This document shows, piece after piece, positions 15,979-23,902 of a stretch of 41,481 nt of DNA (its first letter is position 1; each line of letters starts with the position of its first letter). Where the stretch lies: the NCBI GenBank assembly GCA_900549185.1, contig URNM01000004.1, positions 1 through 41,481 of the forward strand. The letters run 5' to 3'. This stretch comes from an uncultured Collinsella sp. GTDB lineage: Bacteria > Actinomycetota > Coriobacteriia > Coriobacteriales > Coriobacteriaceae. Position numbers and translations under genes: made by a program. Under the pieces are notes generated by a model. The model saw only the letters and a list, made by a program, of their open reading frames with translations. It did no database searches and had not been told where the DNA came from.

Positions 15979-16218
15979 ATGGACGACAGCATCATCGACG
16001 GCCTACACGACGTCGGCTGCAGCGAAGATCTCATCGAGCTGTACAGCTCGGCCGCCAGCGACTGCGCGCGTATTTGTCTACTAAAACGGTATCGTCGCGA
16101 ATTGCTCGACGATATTCACTCGGGACAGCAGAAACTCGAGCGCCTTGACTATCTCATCTACCGGCTACGCAATGTCTCAACCGAATGCAGGACAAGCCGC
16201 ACAGCATCGCGGTCATGA
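15979..16218 (+). CDS. Small helical protein of the reductase-flavodoxin operon
   Basis: A 79-residue protein beginning MDDSIIDGLHDVGCSEDLI and continuing with a Leu- and Arg-rich helical stretch (LLKRYRRELLDDIHSGQ, LERLDYLIYRLRN). No membrane segment or known catalytic motif is visible; two Cys are present in the N-terminal half (GC and ARIC). Similar small proteins, as I recall, accompany aldo/keto reductase and flavodoxin genes in other Gram-positive anaerobes, so this is likely a real partner and not a chance ORF. It starts 5 bp after the second reductase. The last ten residues (TSRTASRS) look less constrained. Function unknown. Confidence 0.7.
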   Translation: MDDSIIDGLHDVGCSEDLIELYSSAASDCARICLLKRYRRELLDDIHSGQQKLERLDYLIYRLRNVSTECRTSRTASRS

Positions 16219-16276
16219 GACAGCGCCAAATGCACCTCAGCATAAGGCCCAAACCGCAGCAACGAAAGGAACTCCA

Positions 16277-16750
16277 TTGGCTAAGACACTTGTGGCATAT
16301 TTCAGCGCAACGGGAACCACGAAGGACGTTGCATGTCGCCTGGCTCGTGTAGCGGACAGCGACCTGTTCGCCATTGTGCCCGCCAATCCATACACAAGCG
16401 CCGACCTTGACTGGCGTGACAAACAAAGCCGCAGCACACTCGAGGCAGCCGACCCCTCCTGCCGTCCTGCCATAACCTCCAGAGTCGAGCACATCGAAGA
16501 CTACGACATCATCTTTTTGGGATTTCCCATCTGGTGGTACGTGGCGCCGGCGATTGTCAATACGTTCCTCGAGTCTTACGACCTGACAGGCAAAACAATC
16601 GTCCTGTTTGCCACCTCGGGCGGGAGCGGAATGGGCAAGACGGCGTCGACCCTTAGGGCAAGCGCTCCAGGCGCAAAGATCGTTGACGGCGGCGTCCTCA
16701 ACAACGTAAGCGACACCGAACTCGAGAAGCTCGCGGCAAGACACCTCTAG
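16277..16750 (+). CDS. Flavodoxin
   Basis: A 157-residue flavodoxin. The FMN-phosphate loop is FSATGTTK near the N-terminus, the ring-stacking loop is GFPIWWYVAP, and the third loop is LFATSGGSGMGKT. The start is taken as TTG at 16277 because AAAGGAA precedes it and the protein then begins MAKTLVAYFSATGTT as in the family. The longer frame from ATG 16145 or 16172 would add a Gln/Ala-rich tail not seen in flavodoxins. It is the last gene of the operon and would supply or accept electrons as a low-potential carrier, or act as an FMN reductase. Confidence 0.88.
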   Translation: MAKTLVAYFSATGTTKDVACRLARVADSDLFAIVPANPYTSADLDWRDKQSRSTLEAADPSCRPAITSRVEHIEDYDIIFLGFPIWWYVAPAIVNTFLESYDLTGKTIVLFATSGGSGMGKTASTLRASAPGAKIVDGGVLNNVSDTELEKLAARHL

Positions 16751-16839
16751 CACGGCGCGTCGGAGGCCCAAGTCGACAATCCGCCCAAGACAGAAGCGGT
16801 CACCCGGCACCAACTACCCCTCCAGCCGTCCCTGCGCAA

Positions 16840-17021
16840 CGAAGGTGAATACTTTCCCGCGAAGTGAACGAGTGAAATCGGACCCCCGAAGCATCGACAC
16901 TTTTGGAGAGCCATTTCCTGCGGTTTTGTCGCTCAAATCCTGCGGTTTTTGCATCCAAAAGTGCGAATGCTTCAGGGGTCCAGAATAGGTCGCTCACTTC
17001 TCGTAAAACCATTCACCTTCG
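16840..17021 (+). mobile_element. 182-bp MITE-like element, copy 1
   Basis: Bounded by inverted ends CGAAGGTGAAT (16840-16850) and its complement (17011-17021), followed inward by a related AAGTGA(A/G)CG on each side. A large internal inverted repeat (CCCCCGAAGCATCGACACTTTT against its near-complement before 16981) and two direct copies of CCTGCGGTTTT (16917-16927, 16939-16949) lie within. It has no coding capacity. Its length and internal plan are shared with copy 2 in the opposite orientation. Confidence 0.75.
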
Positions 17022-17357
17022 ATTTACTGATGCTCACGAACGGCAAGATCGCAGCGATTGTGCTCATCATGGCATTCGTAGCATGTCTGCTGATCCTGCC
17101 ACTCCAAATGATCAACGACATTGTGTTTCGCCAAAGGGAACTCCAGCCAGCGTGCTCGCCACGCAAGCTGCCGGCCGCTTGCTCAAGAACGGCGATAACA
17201 ATCTCGCGCGCAGCCTGGGCGGCGCCGAGCAGCTTGCCATCGCGCAAGACGCCTTGGAGCCCGTGTGCGAAAGCGTCGCGGATTAGCCTTGTGCTCTCTG
17301 CAAAGAAGAACTAGGAGGCTGCACTCTGGTTGCCGCTCGCGAACGCCGCCAATATAA
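17022..17357 (+). pseudogene. Gene remnant between the two MITE-like elements
   Basis: This stretch has a hydrophobic segment in one frame (ATG at 17030, with IAAIVLIMAFVACLLILPLQ) and then, in another frame, an ordered helical stretch with LARSLGGAEQLAIAQDALE ending at TAG 17284. The two pieces look like parts of real proteins, but no single frame spans them and no ribosome-binding site precedes the ATG. I do not recognise the family. Confidence 0.4.
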
Positions 17358-17539
17358 CGAGGTCTAATACTTTTCCAAGAAGTGAACGACCGTTTTTGAA
17401 CCCCCGAAGCATCGACATTTTCTGACGCCAAAACCGCAGGATTCAACAATCGAAACCGCAGGAAATTGTATCTCAAAAGTGTCGATACTTCGGGGGTCCA
17501 TTTTGACTCGTTCACTTGTCGGAAAAGTATTAGACCTCG
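17358..17539 (-). mobile_element. 182-bp MITE-like element, copy 2 (inverted)
   Basis: Ends are perfect 19-bp inverted repeats (17358-17376 with 17521-17539, CGAGGTCTAATACTTTTCC), followed by AAGTGAACGA on each side. Internally the CCTGCGGTTT pair of copy 1 appears as its complement (17430-17440, 17453-17462), so this copy lies in the opposite direction. It is exactly as long as copy 1. Confidence 0.8.
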
Positions 17540-17555
17540 AATTCACAAGCCGCTC

Positions 17556-17588
17556 AATGTGACAAAGGAACTGTCCCTTTGTCACATT
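17556..17588. terminator. Hairpin overlapping the ABC-transporter stop
   Basis: A 13-bp inverted repeat AATGTGACAAAGG (17556-17568 with 17576-17588) with a 7-nt loop overlaps the stop codon of the leftward ABC gene. A degenerate relative (CAAAGGGACTGCCCCCTTG) lies at 13048-13066, overlapping the LysR 3' end, so it also looks like a dispersed repeat used at gene ends. Confidence 0.6.
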
Positions 17589-20500
17589 ATTCGGAGCGCA
17601 GGGCTTCGACAGGGTCCTTCTTGGATGCGCTGCGGGCCGGCAGCAGGCCGGCAACAACCGTCAGCAGCACCGAAATCGCGATGAGTACCAGCGCATCCTG
17701 CACGGGCAGGCTCATCAGGTTGGGGACCTGTTTGGCCGCAAGTGCCCAGGTATTAACCGGAAAACTCACGAGCACCACGACGATAATGGCAAAGACGCCG
17801 GCGATGAGACCTTCGATAAAGGTCTCGGCATTGAATACGTTGGCCACGTTGCGCTTCGACGCGCCGATTGCGCGCAGAATGCCAATCTCCTTCTTGCGCT
17901 CCAGTACGCTGATGTAGGTGATGATGCCGATCATGATGGAGCTCACCACCAGGCTGATACTCACGAATGCGATGAGCACCAAGCTGATGGTGTTCACGAT
18001 GTCGGTCACCGAACCCATGATGATACCCATGTAGTCTGTGTACGAGATTGCCTGCTCATCGTGGCCGGCGGCTTTGACCTGCTTGTTGTACGCATCGATG
18101 TAATCGAGCACGCGCTCCTTGGCCTCAAAGTCACGCGGGAAAATCTTGACCGAGATGGGGTCCGCCTCATCCGCGTAGCCCAACGTGGTCAAATTGTTGT
18201 CGTAGGTGAGCTTCGACGCCTTGGCGTAACTCATCATGAGCGAACTCAGATCCTCGGCGTCCATGTTGAAGTGAATGGCATTGGCAAAGGCGCTCGCATC
18301 CACACGCATGGCGCCCGCCAAGTTGGCAATACTCGAAGACATCTGCGTCGCCATCTGGTCCATGAGCCCTGCCGCGCCTGCCTTGAGCTGAGCTGACACC
18401 GTCGCCGCAATCTGGTCGCTGATCGACTTCATCATCTGATCCATAGCCTGCTGCAGATACGGAGCCAGCTGCTTTTGCACATAGTCGGTCATCGCCTGTT
18501 TCAGGCGCTCGGCAAGAGCATCGCCGCCCAGCGCCTTGAGCTGTGCCAGGCATTGCTGGGCTGCGGCATCATGCTCAAGATACGCCGAGAATGCGGCAGC
18601 AAGCTTTGACGTGTCCTTAAGATCTTCGGGTGACAGCGCCTTAAACTGTTCCGACTGTATAAAACCCGTGAACAGCTGGTTGGCGAGCACCCCCACTTGC
18701 CGCATCTGCTCGGGCGTAAGCTCCAACCCATCGAAGACGCCTGAGAAATCGGGGGTTGGCGCTTTGGCGATGATGTCGCTGAAGTCGATATCCCTCCCTA
18801 CTCCCGAAAGGTCAATGTCCAGACCGGACAAGTCAAGACCCGACAGGTCCATACCGCCGGCCGCACCCGAGAGCGCAGAAGCATCGAACGAGAACGCGCT
18901 CTTGAGCGCCGCCTCGTCCACACTGAACATGCTGCCCAGATCCACTCCTTGCCTGGCCTCGCCTTGCAGCTCATCGAAAGACTTACCCGTAAAGACATCC
19001 GTCTCGGGGTGGGCGAGCTGCTCCTGCACAATCTGTGAATCGGCGGCGCGCTCCATAAGCTGGCGAGTCAGCGCATGCGTGTAGGCAATACCCGGGGACA
19101 ACGCGCTCGCGTTGGCGGTCTCGTTGGGTCGCACCACGCCCACAATGTGCACGTCGATACCGTCGGCAACCTTGGCGGCCATAAAGTCGGTGTCGCCAGA
19201 CATATCGGTCCACATGCCGGTCTCTTCGTTTTTGCGATAGGCATCGGCCGGCGACAGCACCTTGAACGTCGTGGACAACGCATCATCGTAGGTAAAGTCG
19301 GTGCCGGTCTTGGGCGTCTCAATCTTGCCGTCGGCTGTCATAGCACTGTTAACCAGGTCGTTGAGCTCATCGATATCCAGCGCGCCGATGCTGTAGAGCG
19401 TATAGTCGCCCACCGTACCGCGGCTCGAAAGCACCATCACGGCTTCGTTGGCAGACGTGGGCCAATGACCGGCGACGACATCGTACTGGCTGTCGAGCAG
19501 GCGCTGGTCGTCAATCATCTCGTTAAAGACCGAGGTTCCCATGGATTCCATGCTCACCGTTGCCGCCGAGCTCGCGCCTCCGCTCATGGCCTCGGTCATG
19601 GCGTTGGGCACCAGCCGGACAGGCTTCTCATCGCCCTTGCCGGCACGATAGACAACCGGCGATACACCGTAGCCGTACTGGATAGCATTGACTTCTTTGT
19701 CAATACCGTCGCCACCGTCGTCAAGCCATGCCTTAAAGCTCGTCATGTCGTTAGACTTAACGCTCGCAAACATATCCTTTACGGCCGTAACCACGGGAAT
19801 CTTATCGGTTCCCTGAGCCTTGCCGCCGGCGCCGTCGTCAGACGAATCCACGTTTTCAGGCGAGTCATCATCCGCAGCCCCCTGCCCGCCCATCATGGAA
19901 GACAGGTCGTAGTCCTGCTTGGAGATCGTAAGCGGGTAACTCGAGAGTGTATCCTCCTCGACCTTTTTGATGTAATTGTTCACGCCATTGGAGAGCGCCA
20001 GGATTGCCGCAATACCGATAATTCCAATCGAACCTGCAAAGGCCGTCATGGCCGTACGGCCCTTTTTGGTCATAAGGTTTCGGGCAGAAAGCCCCAGCGC
20101 CGTCACAAAGCTCATCGAGGTTTTGCGCGTAGGCTTGGCCTCACGGCGCGTGGCCTTGGCAACATCAAAAGGGTCGGAATCGTCGGTAATCTTGCCGTCC
20201 GCCAGATTGACGATGCGCGTAGCGTACTGGTACGCCAGCTCGGGATTGTGCGTGACCATAATCACCAGACGGTCGCGCGCCACGTCCTTGAGCAGATCCA
20301 TGACCTGCACGGATGTCGTTGAGTCCAGGGCGCCGGTCGGCTCGTCTGCCAGCACAATCTCGGGATCATTAATCAGGGCGCGGGCGATGGCCACGCGCTG
20401 CATCTGCCCGCCCGAAAGCTGACTCGGGCGCTTGTTAACGTGCTCGCCCAGGCCGACTTTCTCCAACGCCTCGCGCGCACGCTGGCGGCGCTCGGCATGC

Positions 20501-20841
20501 CCCACGCCCGTTAGCGTCAGCGCCAGCTCAACGTTTTCCAAAATGGTCTGATGCGGAATGAGGTTATAGCTCTGGAACACAAAGCCGATGCGGTTGTTGC
20601 GGTAGGCATCCCAATCGCGATCGTGAAAGTCCTTGGTCGAAATACCGTCGATCAGCAGGTCGCCCGAGTCAAAGTGGTCGAGTCCGCCGATAACGTTGAG
20701 CATCGTAGTTTTGCCCGAGCCTGAGGGACCCAGAATGGCCACGAACTCGTTATCGCGAAAAGACAGGCTTACGTTGTCGAGCGCCACCTGCGTAAACGAC
20801 TGCGTGACGTACCTTTTGCAAATTCCTTTGAGCTCCAGCAT
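17587..20841 (-). CDS. MacB-type ABC transporter, ATPase fused to FtsX-like permease
   Basis: A 1084-residue fusion. The N-terminal ATPase has Walker A GPSGSGKT (38-45), signature LSGGQ (142-146), Walker B IVLADE (162-167) and His198. The permease follows with one membrane helix (about 265-285), a very long extracytoplasmic region of about 600 residues, then three C-terminal helices around LVLIAFVSISLVVSSIMIGI, LIAGVFAIIVVVLVSF and LIAISVLLTVVAGLL, ending PVEALRSE as FtsX-like permeases do. The outer domain contains a short repeat (DLSGLDLSGLDIDLSG) and a long amphipathic helical stretch. The start at 20841 has GGAGAGG upstream; the longer frame from 20868 would place this inside the coding part. 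Such proteins are mechanotransmitters or exporters for peptides, lipoproteins or antimicrobials. No partner kinase or adaptor gene is adjacent. Confidence 0.9.
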   Translation of the reverse strand: MLELKGICKRYVTQSFTQVALDNVSLSFRDNEFVAILGPSGSGKTTMLNVIGGLDHFDSGDLLIDGISTKDFHDRDWDAYRNNRIGFVFQSYNLIPHQTILENVELALTLTGVGHAERRQRAREALEKVGLGEHVNKRPSQLSGGQMQRVAIARALINDPEIVLADEPTGALDSTTSVQVMDLLKDVARDRLVIMVTHNPELAYQYATRIVNLADGKITDDSDPFDVAKATRREAKPTRKTSMSFVTALGLSARNLMTKKGRTAMTAFAGSIGIIGIAAILALSNGVNNYIKKVEEDTLSSYPLTISKQDYDLSSMMGGQGAADDDSPENVDSSDDGAGGKAQGTDKIPVVTAVKDMFASVKSNDMTSFKAWLDDGGDGIDKEVNAIQYGYGVSPVVYRAGKGDEKPVRLVPNAMTEAMSGGASSAATVSMESMGTSVFNEMIDDQRLLDSQYDVVAGHWPTSANEAVMVLSSRGTVGDYTLYSIGALDIDELNDLVNSAMTADGKIETPKTGTDFTYDDALSTTFKVLSPADAYRKNEETGMWTDMSGDTDFMAAKVADGIDVHIVGVVRPNETANASALSPGIAYTHALTRQLMERAADSQIVQEQLAHPETDVFTGKSFDELQGEARQGVDLGSMFSVDEAALKSAFSFDASALSGAAGGMDLSGLDLSGLDIDLSGVGRDIDFSDIIAKAPTPDFSGVFDGLELTPEQMRQVGVLANQLFTGFIQSEQFKALSPEDLKDTSKLAAAFSAYLEHDAAAQQCLAQLKALGGDALAERLKQAMTDYVQKQLAPYLQQAMDQMMKSISDQIAATVSAQLKAGAAGLMDQMATQMSSSIANLAGAMRVDASAFANAIHFNMDAEDLSSLMMSYAKASKLTYDNNLTTLGYADEADPISVKIFPRDFEAKERVLDYIDAYNKQVKAAGHDEQAISYTDYMGIIMGSVTDIVNTISLVLIAFVSISLVVSSIMIGIITYISVLERKKEIGILRAIGASKRNVANVFNAETFIEGLIAGVFAIIVVVLVSFPVNTWALAAKQVPNLMSLPVQDALVLIAISVLLTVVAGLLPARSASKKDPVEALRSE

Positions 20842-20986
20842 GGACGGCAACCTCTCCTGCGCAGGCACCCTGCCCGCTCTCCTCCGCCGTTCGTATTCGA
20901 CGCGTTTGTCCTACTCTATCCCCATTTTTTGCCGGCGCCAGTGAGGAATGTAACGAACCGCGCCAAAAAACGAACGGGACGGCGCC

Positions 20987-21015
20987 CAAAAAAAGAGGCC
21001 CCAAGTGGGGCCTCT
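20987..21015 (-). terminator. Rho-independent terminator of the redox operon
   Basis: A 9-bp stem AGAGGCCCC (20994-21002 with 21007-21015), loop AAGT, followed on the minus strand by seven T. It lies 80 bp beyond the true stop of the TlpA-like gene and terminates the leftward redox operon. Confidence 0.85.
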
Positions 21016-21094
21016 ATATGGTGGAGCTTATCTTGAAAGGTAGCGGACTACTTCGCACAGCGGCGCACGATCCTCGCTATGCTTTACGCACTTT

Positions 21095-22066
21095 CTACTG
21101 CTCGCTATTCGCAATCGCCTGGTCGATAAGCTTGTCGAGTGCTGCGCGCTGCTCGGCGGAGCTGATGGCTCCCACGATGGGATCCCCTACGATGTTGCCA
21201 TTCTGATCGATGACATACGTTGTCGGGAACGAGAACAAATTTGACGTAAACTTACCGGCCTCGCTATCCGACTTGAATCAGATGTTCTTATACGTCACGC
21301 CCTTCTTGCTCAGCACGTCCTTGGCATCTGCAATCTCGCCCTTGTTGCCATCGAGCGTAAAGGAATTGACGCCCACGACCTGGCCGCCCTTCTCGGCAAG
21401 CTCCTTATTCAAATTCTCAAGATCACCCAGCTCGCCCACGCACGGCTTGCAAGTGGTGAACCAGAAGTTCATGACGGTGACCTTGTTCTTAGAGAACAGC
21501 TCGTCGCTGCTCACGTCGTTGCCATCCAGGTCTTTGCCCGTAAAGCTGGGGAACTTCGTCGCCTCGCTCGAAGCATTGGCACCAGCCGTCATGCCAGCGG
21601 CCGAAGCGTCGACGCTCTCGCCTGCGCTCGGCGTGCTTCCACAGCCGGGGAACTCCTTCTCCAAGCTCTCGAGCTTGTCCTCGATCTCCTTGATCTGCTG
21701 CGCACCGGCCTTGAGCGTCTTAAGCTCATCCGCCGTGAACTCATCCTTGGCGCCGTCGATGGTCTTGAGCAGGAAATCGCCGTAATTGCTGCCGTCCTCA
21801 ATCATTGCCGAGTCTTTATTTGCCGCATTGAATACCTTTTCCCACAGTGCGTTATCACTCGAAAGGATATCGTTCTCCTTTTTCATGAGCTTCGCATACA
21901 GCTCGGCGGCCTCATCGGCATTGGTCGGCTTCTGCGCAGTGAGTTCTGCGATCTTAGGATCGGAGCTCGCAGATTCGCTCGCATTGCCACTGGGCGCCGA
22001 ACACGCCACAAGGCACAAGGCCAATACTGGCACCATAAACAGAGCCGCAATCTTAGAAAGCTTCAT
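21095..22066 (-). pseudogene. TlpA-like thioredoxin-fold lipoprotein interrupted by an in-frame TGA
   Basis: The start at 22066 (MKLSKIAALF) has GGAGG seven bases upstream. A lipoprotein signal ends LVAC (Cys22). A helical linker and then a thioredoxin-like domain with the active site TTCKPC (Cys206, Cys209) follow. At codon 263 (21278-21280) the frame meets TGA, then continues without an indel for 60 more residues to TAG at 21095. That lost part includes FPTTYVID, the cis-Pro loop needed for a working thioredoxin fold. TGA is one base from TGG and the affected position is not a redox position, so it is a nonsense change or an error and not selenocysteine. The gene would donate or accept electrons outside the membrane, with the ferredoxin-like protein 29 bp upstream. 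Confidence 0.85.
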
Positions 22067-22095
22067 GGTCATTCCTCCGTTTTGTCGAAGCTTGT

Positions 22096-22998
22096 TTACT
22101 TTTTATCGGCGGTCAAGGGGAGCTTTTCCGCCGACACATCCAGGCCATAGCGATAGCTGATGGCGTCGACGGGACAGACCCCGATGCACTTTCCGCACCG
22201 GATACATTCGGCATGATTGGGCGCGCGGACCACATCAACGTCCATCTGACAAACCTTTGAGCACTTGCCGCACGAGACACATTTGCATGCGTCAACCCGA
22301 ATCCCCAGTAGGGACACCCTATTCATGAGCGCATAGAATGCGCCGAGTGGACAAATCCATTTGCAGAAGGGGCGGTAGAACAAAACGCTCAGCACTACCA
22401 CGGCAATGAGAACGGCAAGTTTCCAAGTAAAGAGATGTCCCAGCGCAGATCGAATTCCGGCATTGGCAGCCGCCAGCGGAATGGCGCCCTCGAGCACACC
22501 CTGGGGACAGATGTACTTGCAAAAGAACGGATCTCCCATCCCCAGATCGTTGACCACCAGCACAGGCAGCAATACCACAGCAAACAGCAGCACGACGTAT
22601 TTGATATACGTAAGCGCCTTGAGCCTTTTTGTCGAAAGCTTTTTGCCGGGGATCTTGTGCAGCAGCTCCTGCAGCCAGCCAAACGGGCACAGAAAGCCGC
22701 ATACAAAGCGTCCCAGCAGCACGCCGAGCAAAATGAGCGTACCGGTGACGTAGTAAGAAAAGTTGAACTTGGATGAACCTACCACCGACTGGAACGACCC
22801 GATGGGGCACGCACCCGATGCCGCGGGGCACGAATAGCAATTAAGTCCAGGTACGCAGACTGTTTTTCCCGCGCCCTGATAGATGCTTCCTTTGGCAAAG
22901 TTTGGCAGGTGAATGTTGGTAATAAGTGTTGCAGCCGCCTGAATGAATCCGCGAAATCGAGCCAAAACATGCGACGCAGTGTTTTCTCTTTTATCCAA
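22096..22998 (-). CDS. NapH-like membrane protein with 4Fe-4S clusters
   Basis: A 300-residue polytopic membrane protein. The N-terminal half has a Cys-rich loop (CYSCPAASGACPIG), then membrane helices with the repeated motif CGFLCPFGW and CKWICPLGA. The C-terminus carries two ferredoxin motifs (CVSCGKCSKVC and CIRCGKCIGVC) in the cytoplasm. This is the NapH/NosR/YccM plan for moving electrons across the membrane. The start is read as TTG at 22998, which overlaps the stop of the upstream small gene; no Met exists until much later, and the open frame to 23085 covers that small gene. It lies between the CXXC peptide and the TlpA-like lipoprotein, so it probably passes electrons outwards to the latter. 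Confidence 0.88.
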   Translation of the reverse strand: MDKRENTASHVLARFRGFIQAAATLITNIHLPNFAKGSIYQGAGKTVCVPGLNCYSCPAASGACPIGSFQSVVGSSKFNFSYYVTGTLILLGVLLGRFVCGFLCPFGWLQELLHKIPGKKLSTKRLKALTYIKYVVLLFAVVLLPVLVVNDLGMGDPFFCKYICPQGVLEGAIPLAAANAGIRSALGHLFTWKLAVLIAVVVLSVLFYRPFCKWICPLGAFYALMNRVSLLGIRVDACKCVSCGKCSKVCQMDVDVVRAPNHAECIRCGKCIGVCPVDAISYRYGLDVSAEKLPLTADKK

Positions 22999-23137
22999 TT
23001 CCGATACACTCCAAGCACAGCCTAATCGCTTTGGCCAGCACGGCATCCGCCTCGCCACGCATAACGCCAAAGCACACCATGGCAATTCCGACGATCAACA
23101 AAGCGACCTGTACCACGGGTTTTACCGCTTTGAACAA
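22991..23137 (-). CDS. CD1871A-type small membrane CXXC protein
   Basis: A 48-residue protein: a single membrane helix (VALLIVGIAMVCFGVM), the R-G-E sequence after it, then KAIRLCLECIGIG with a CXXC at the C-terminus. This matches the CD1871A family of small CXXC proteins encoded next to membrane ferredoxins and TlpA-like redoxins in Gram-positive anaerobes. The start is TTG at 23137, with AAGGAG eight bases upstream. Its stop overlaps the TTG start of the ferredoxin gene, so the two are translationally coupled. The CXXC probably shuttles electrons or disulfides with its partners. Confidence 0.8.
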   Translation of the reverse strand: MFKAVKPVVQVALLIVGIAMVCFGVMRGEADAVLAKAIRLCLECIGIG

Positions 23138-23160
23138 CCTGATCACTCCTTTCGTTACGC

Positions 23161-23183
23161 GACCATTGGACCATATCGACCAT
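23161..23183. promoter_or_regulatory. Triple GACCAT direct repeat between redox operon and two-component system
   Basis: GACCAT occurs at 23161-23166, 23169-23174 and 23178-23183, spaced 8 and 9 bp apart, in the short divergent intergenic region. OmpR-type regulators bind direct repeats of similar spacing, so these are candidate sites for the response regulator encoded alongside. Confidence 0.45.
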
Positions 23184-23227
23184 AAAATCCGTGTTAAGCG
23201 TGATTTGAAATGTGCAAGGAGACTGTT

Positions 23228-23902
23228 ATGCGTATTTTGATCGTCGAAGACGAGCGAGCACTGTGCGATGCAATCGCGCGCAGCTTGCGAAACTTGGCGT
23301 ACAGCGTCGACTGCTGTCACGACGGACAGGAGGCGCTCGACCTACTGGACGTTGAGGCCTTCGACCTCGTGGTGCTCGACCTCAACCTTCCCCGCATCGA
23401 CGGCATGACCGTACTCAGGGAACTTAGGAAAACCGACTGCGAAACCAAGGTACTGATTCTGTCCGCGCATGGCGAAGTATCCGACAAAGTCGCCGGACTC
23501 GATGCCGGCGCCAACGATTACCTCACCAAGCCGTTTCATCTGGACGAACTTGCGGCAAGGATCCGCAGCCTTACCCTCAGACGCTTTACACAAAGCGACA
23601 TAGTCTTAACCTGCGGAAAGCTCCGCTTTGACACCAAGGCGCGCATCGCTTCCGTGGACAGTGAGGCTCTATCTCTTACGCGCAAGGAAACGGGAATCTT
23701 GGAATACCTGATGCTTAATCAGGGGCGTCCGGTAAGCCAAGAGGAGCTTATCGAGCACGTTTGGGATAGCAGCGTGAACAGCTTTAGCAACGCAATCCGC
23801 GTTCATATCTCGTCACTCCGCAAAAAGCTACGCAGCGCTTTGGGATACGACCCAATTCGCAATCGGATTGGAGAGGGCTACGTTATGGAGGATAGCGAAT
23901 GA
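23228..23902 (+). CDS. OmpR-family response regulator
   Basis: A 224-residue regulator. The receiver begins MRILIVEDERALCD, with phospho-acceptor Asp51 (LVVLDLNLPRIDG) and the conserved Lys in NDYLTKPFHLDEL. The C-terminal winged helix includes LTRKETGILEYLML, SVNSFSNAIRVHISSLRKKL and the final GEGYVME. The start at 23228 has AAGGAG with a 6-nt gap, better than ATG 23210. ATGA overlap couples it to the kinase. It is divergent from the redox operon and probably controls it. Confidence 0.93.
   Translation: MRILIVEDERALCDAIARSLRNLAYSVDCCHDGQEALDLLDVEAFDLVVLDLNLPRIDGMTVLRELRKTDCETKVLILSAHGEVSDKVAGLDAGANDYLTKPFHLDELAARIRSLTLRRFTQSDIVLTCGKLRFDTKARIASVDSEALSLTRKETGILEYLMLNQGRPVSQEELIEHVWDSSVNSFSNAIRVHISSLRKKLRSALGYDPIRNRIGEGYVMEDSE

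Noticed and set aside
21278..21280. Selenocysteine at the TGA of the TlpA-like gene
   Set aside because: The active-site Cys pair is already present at 206 and 209; the TGA position is outside any redox motif and I see no obvious SECIS stem directly after it.
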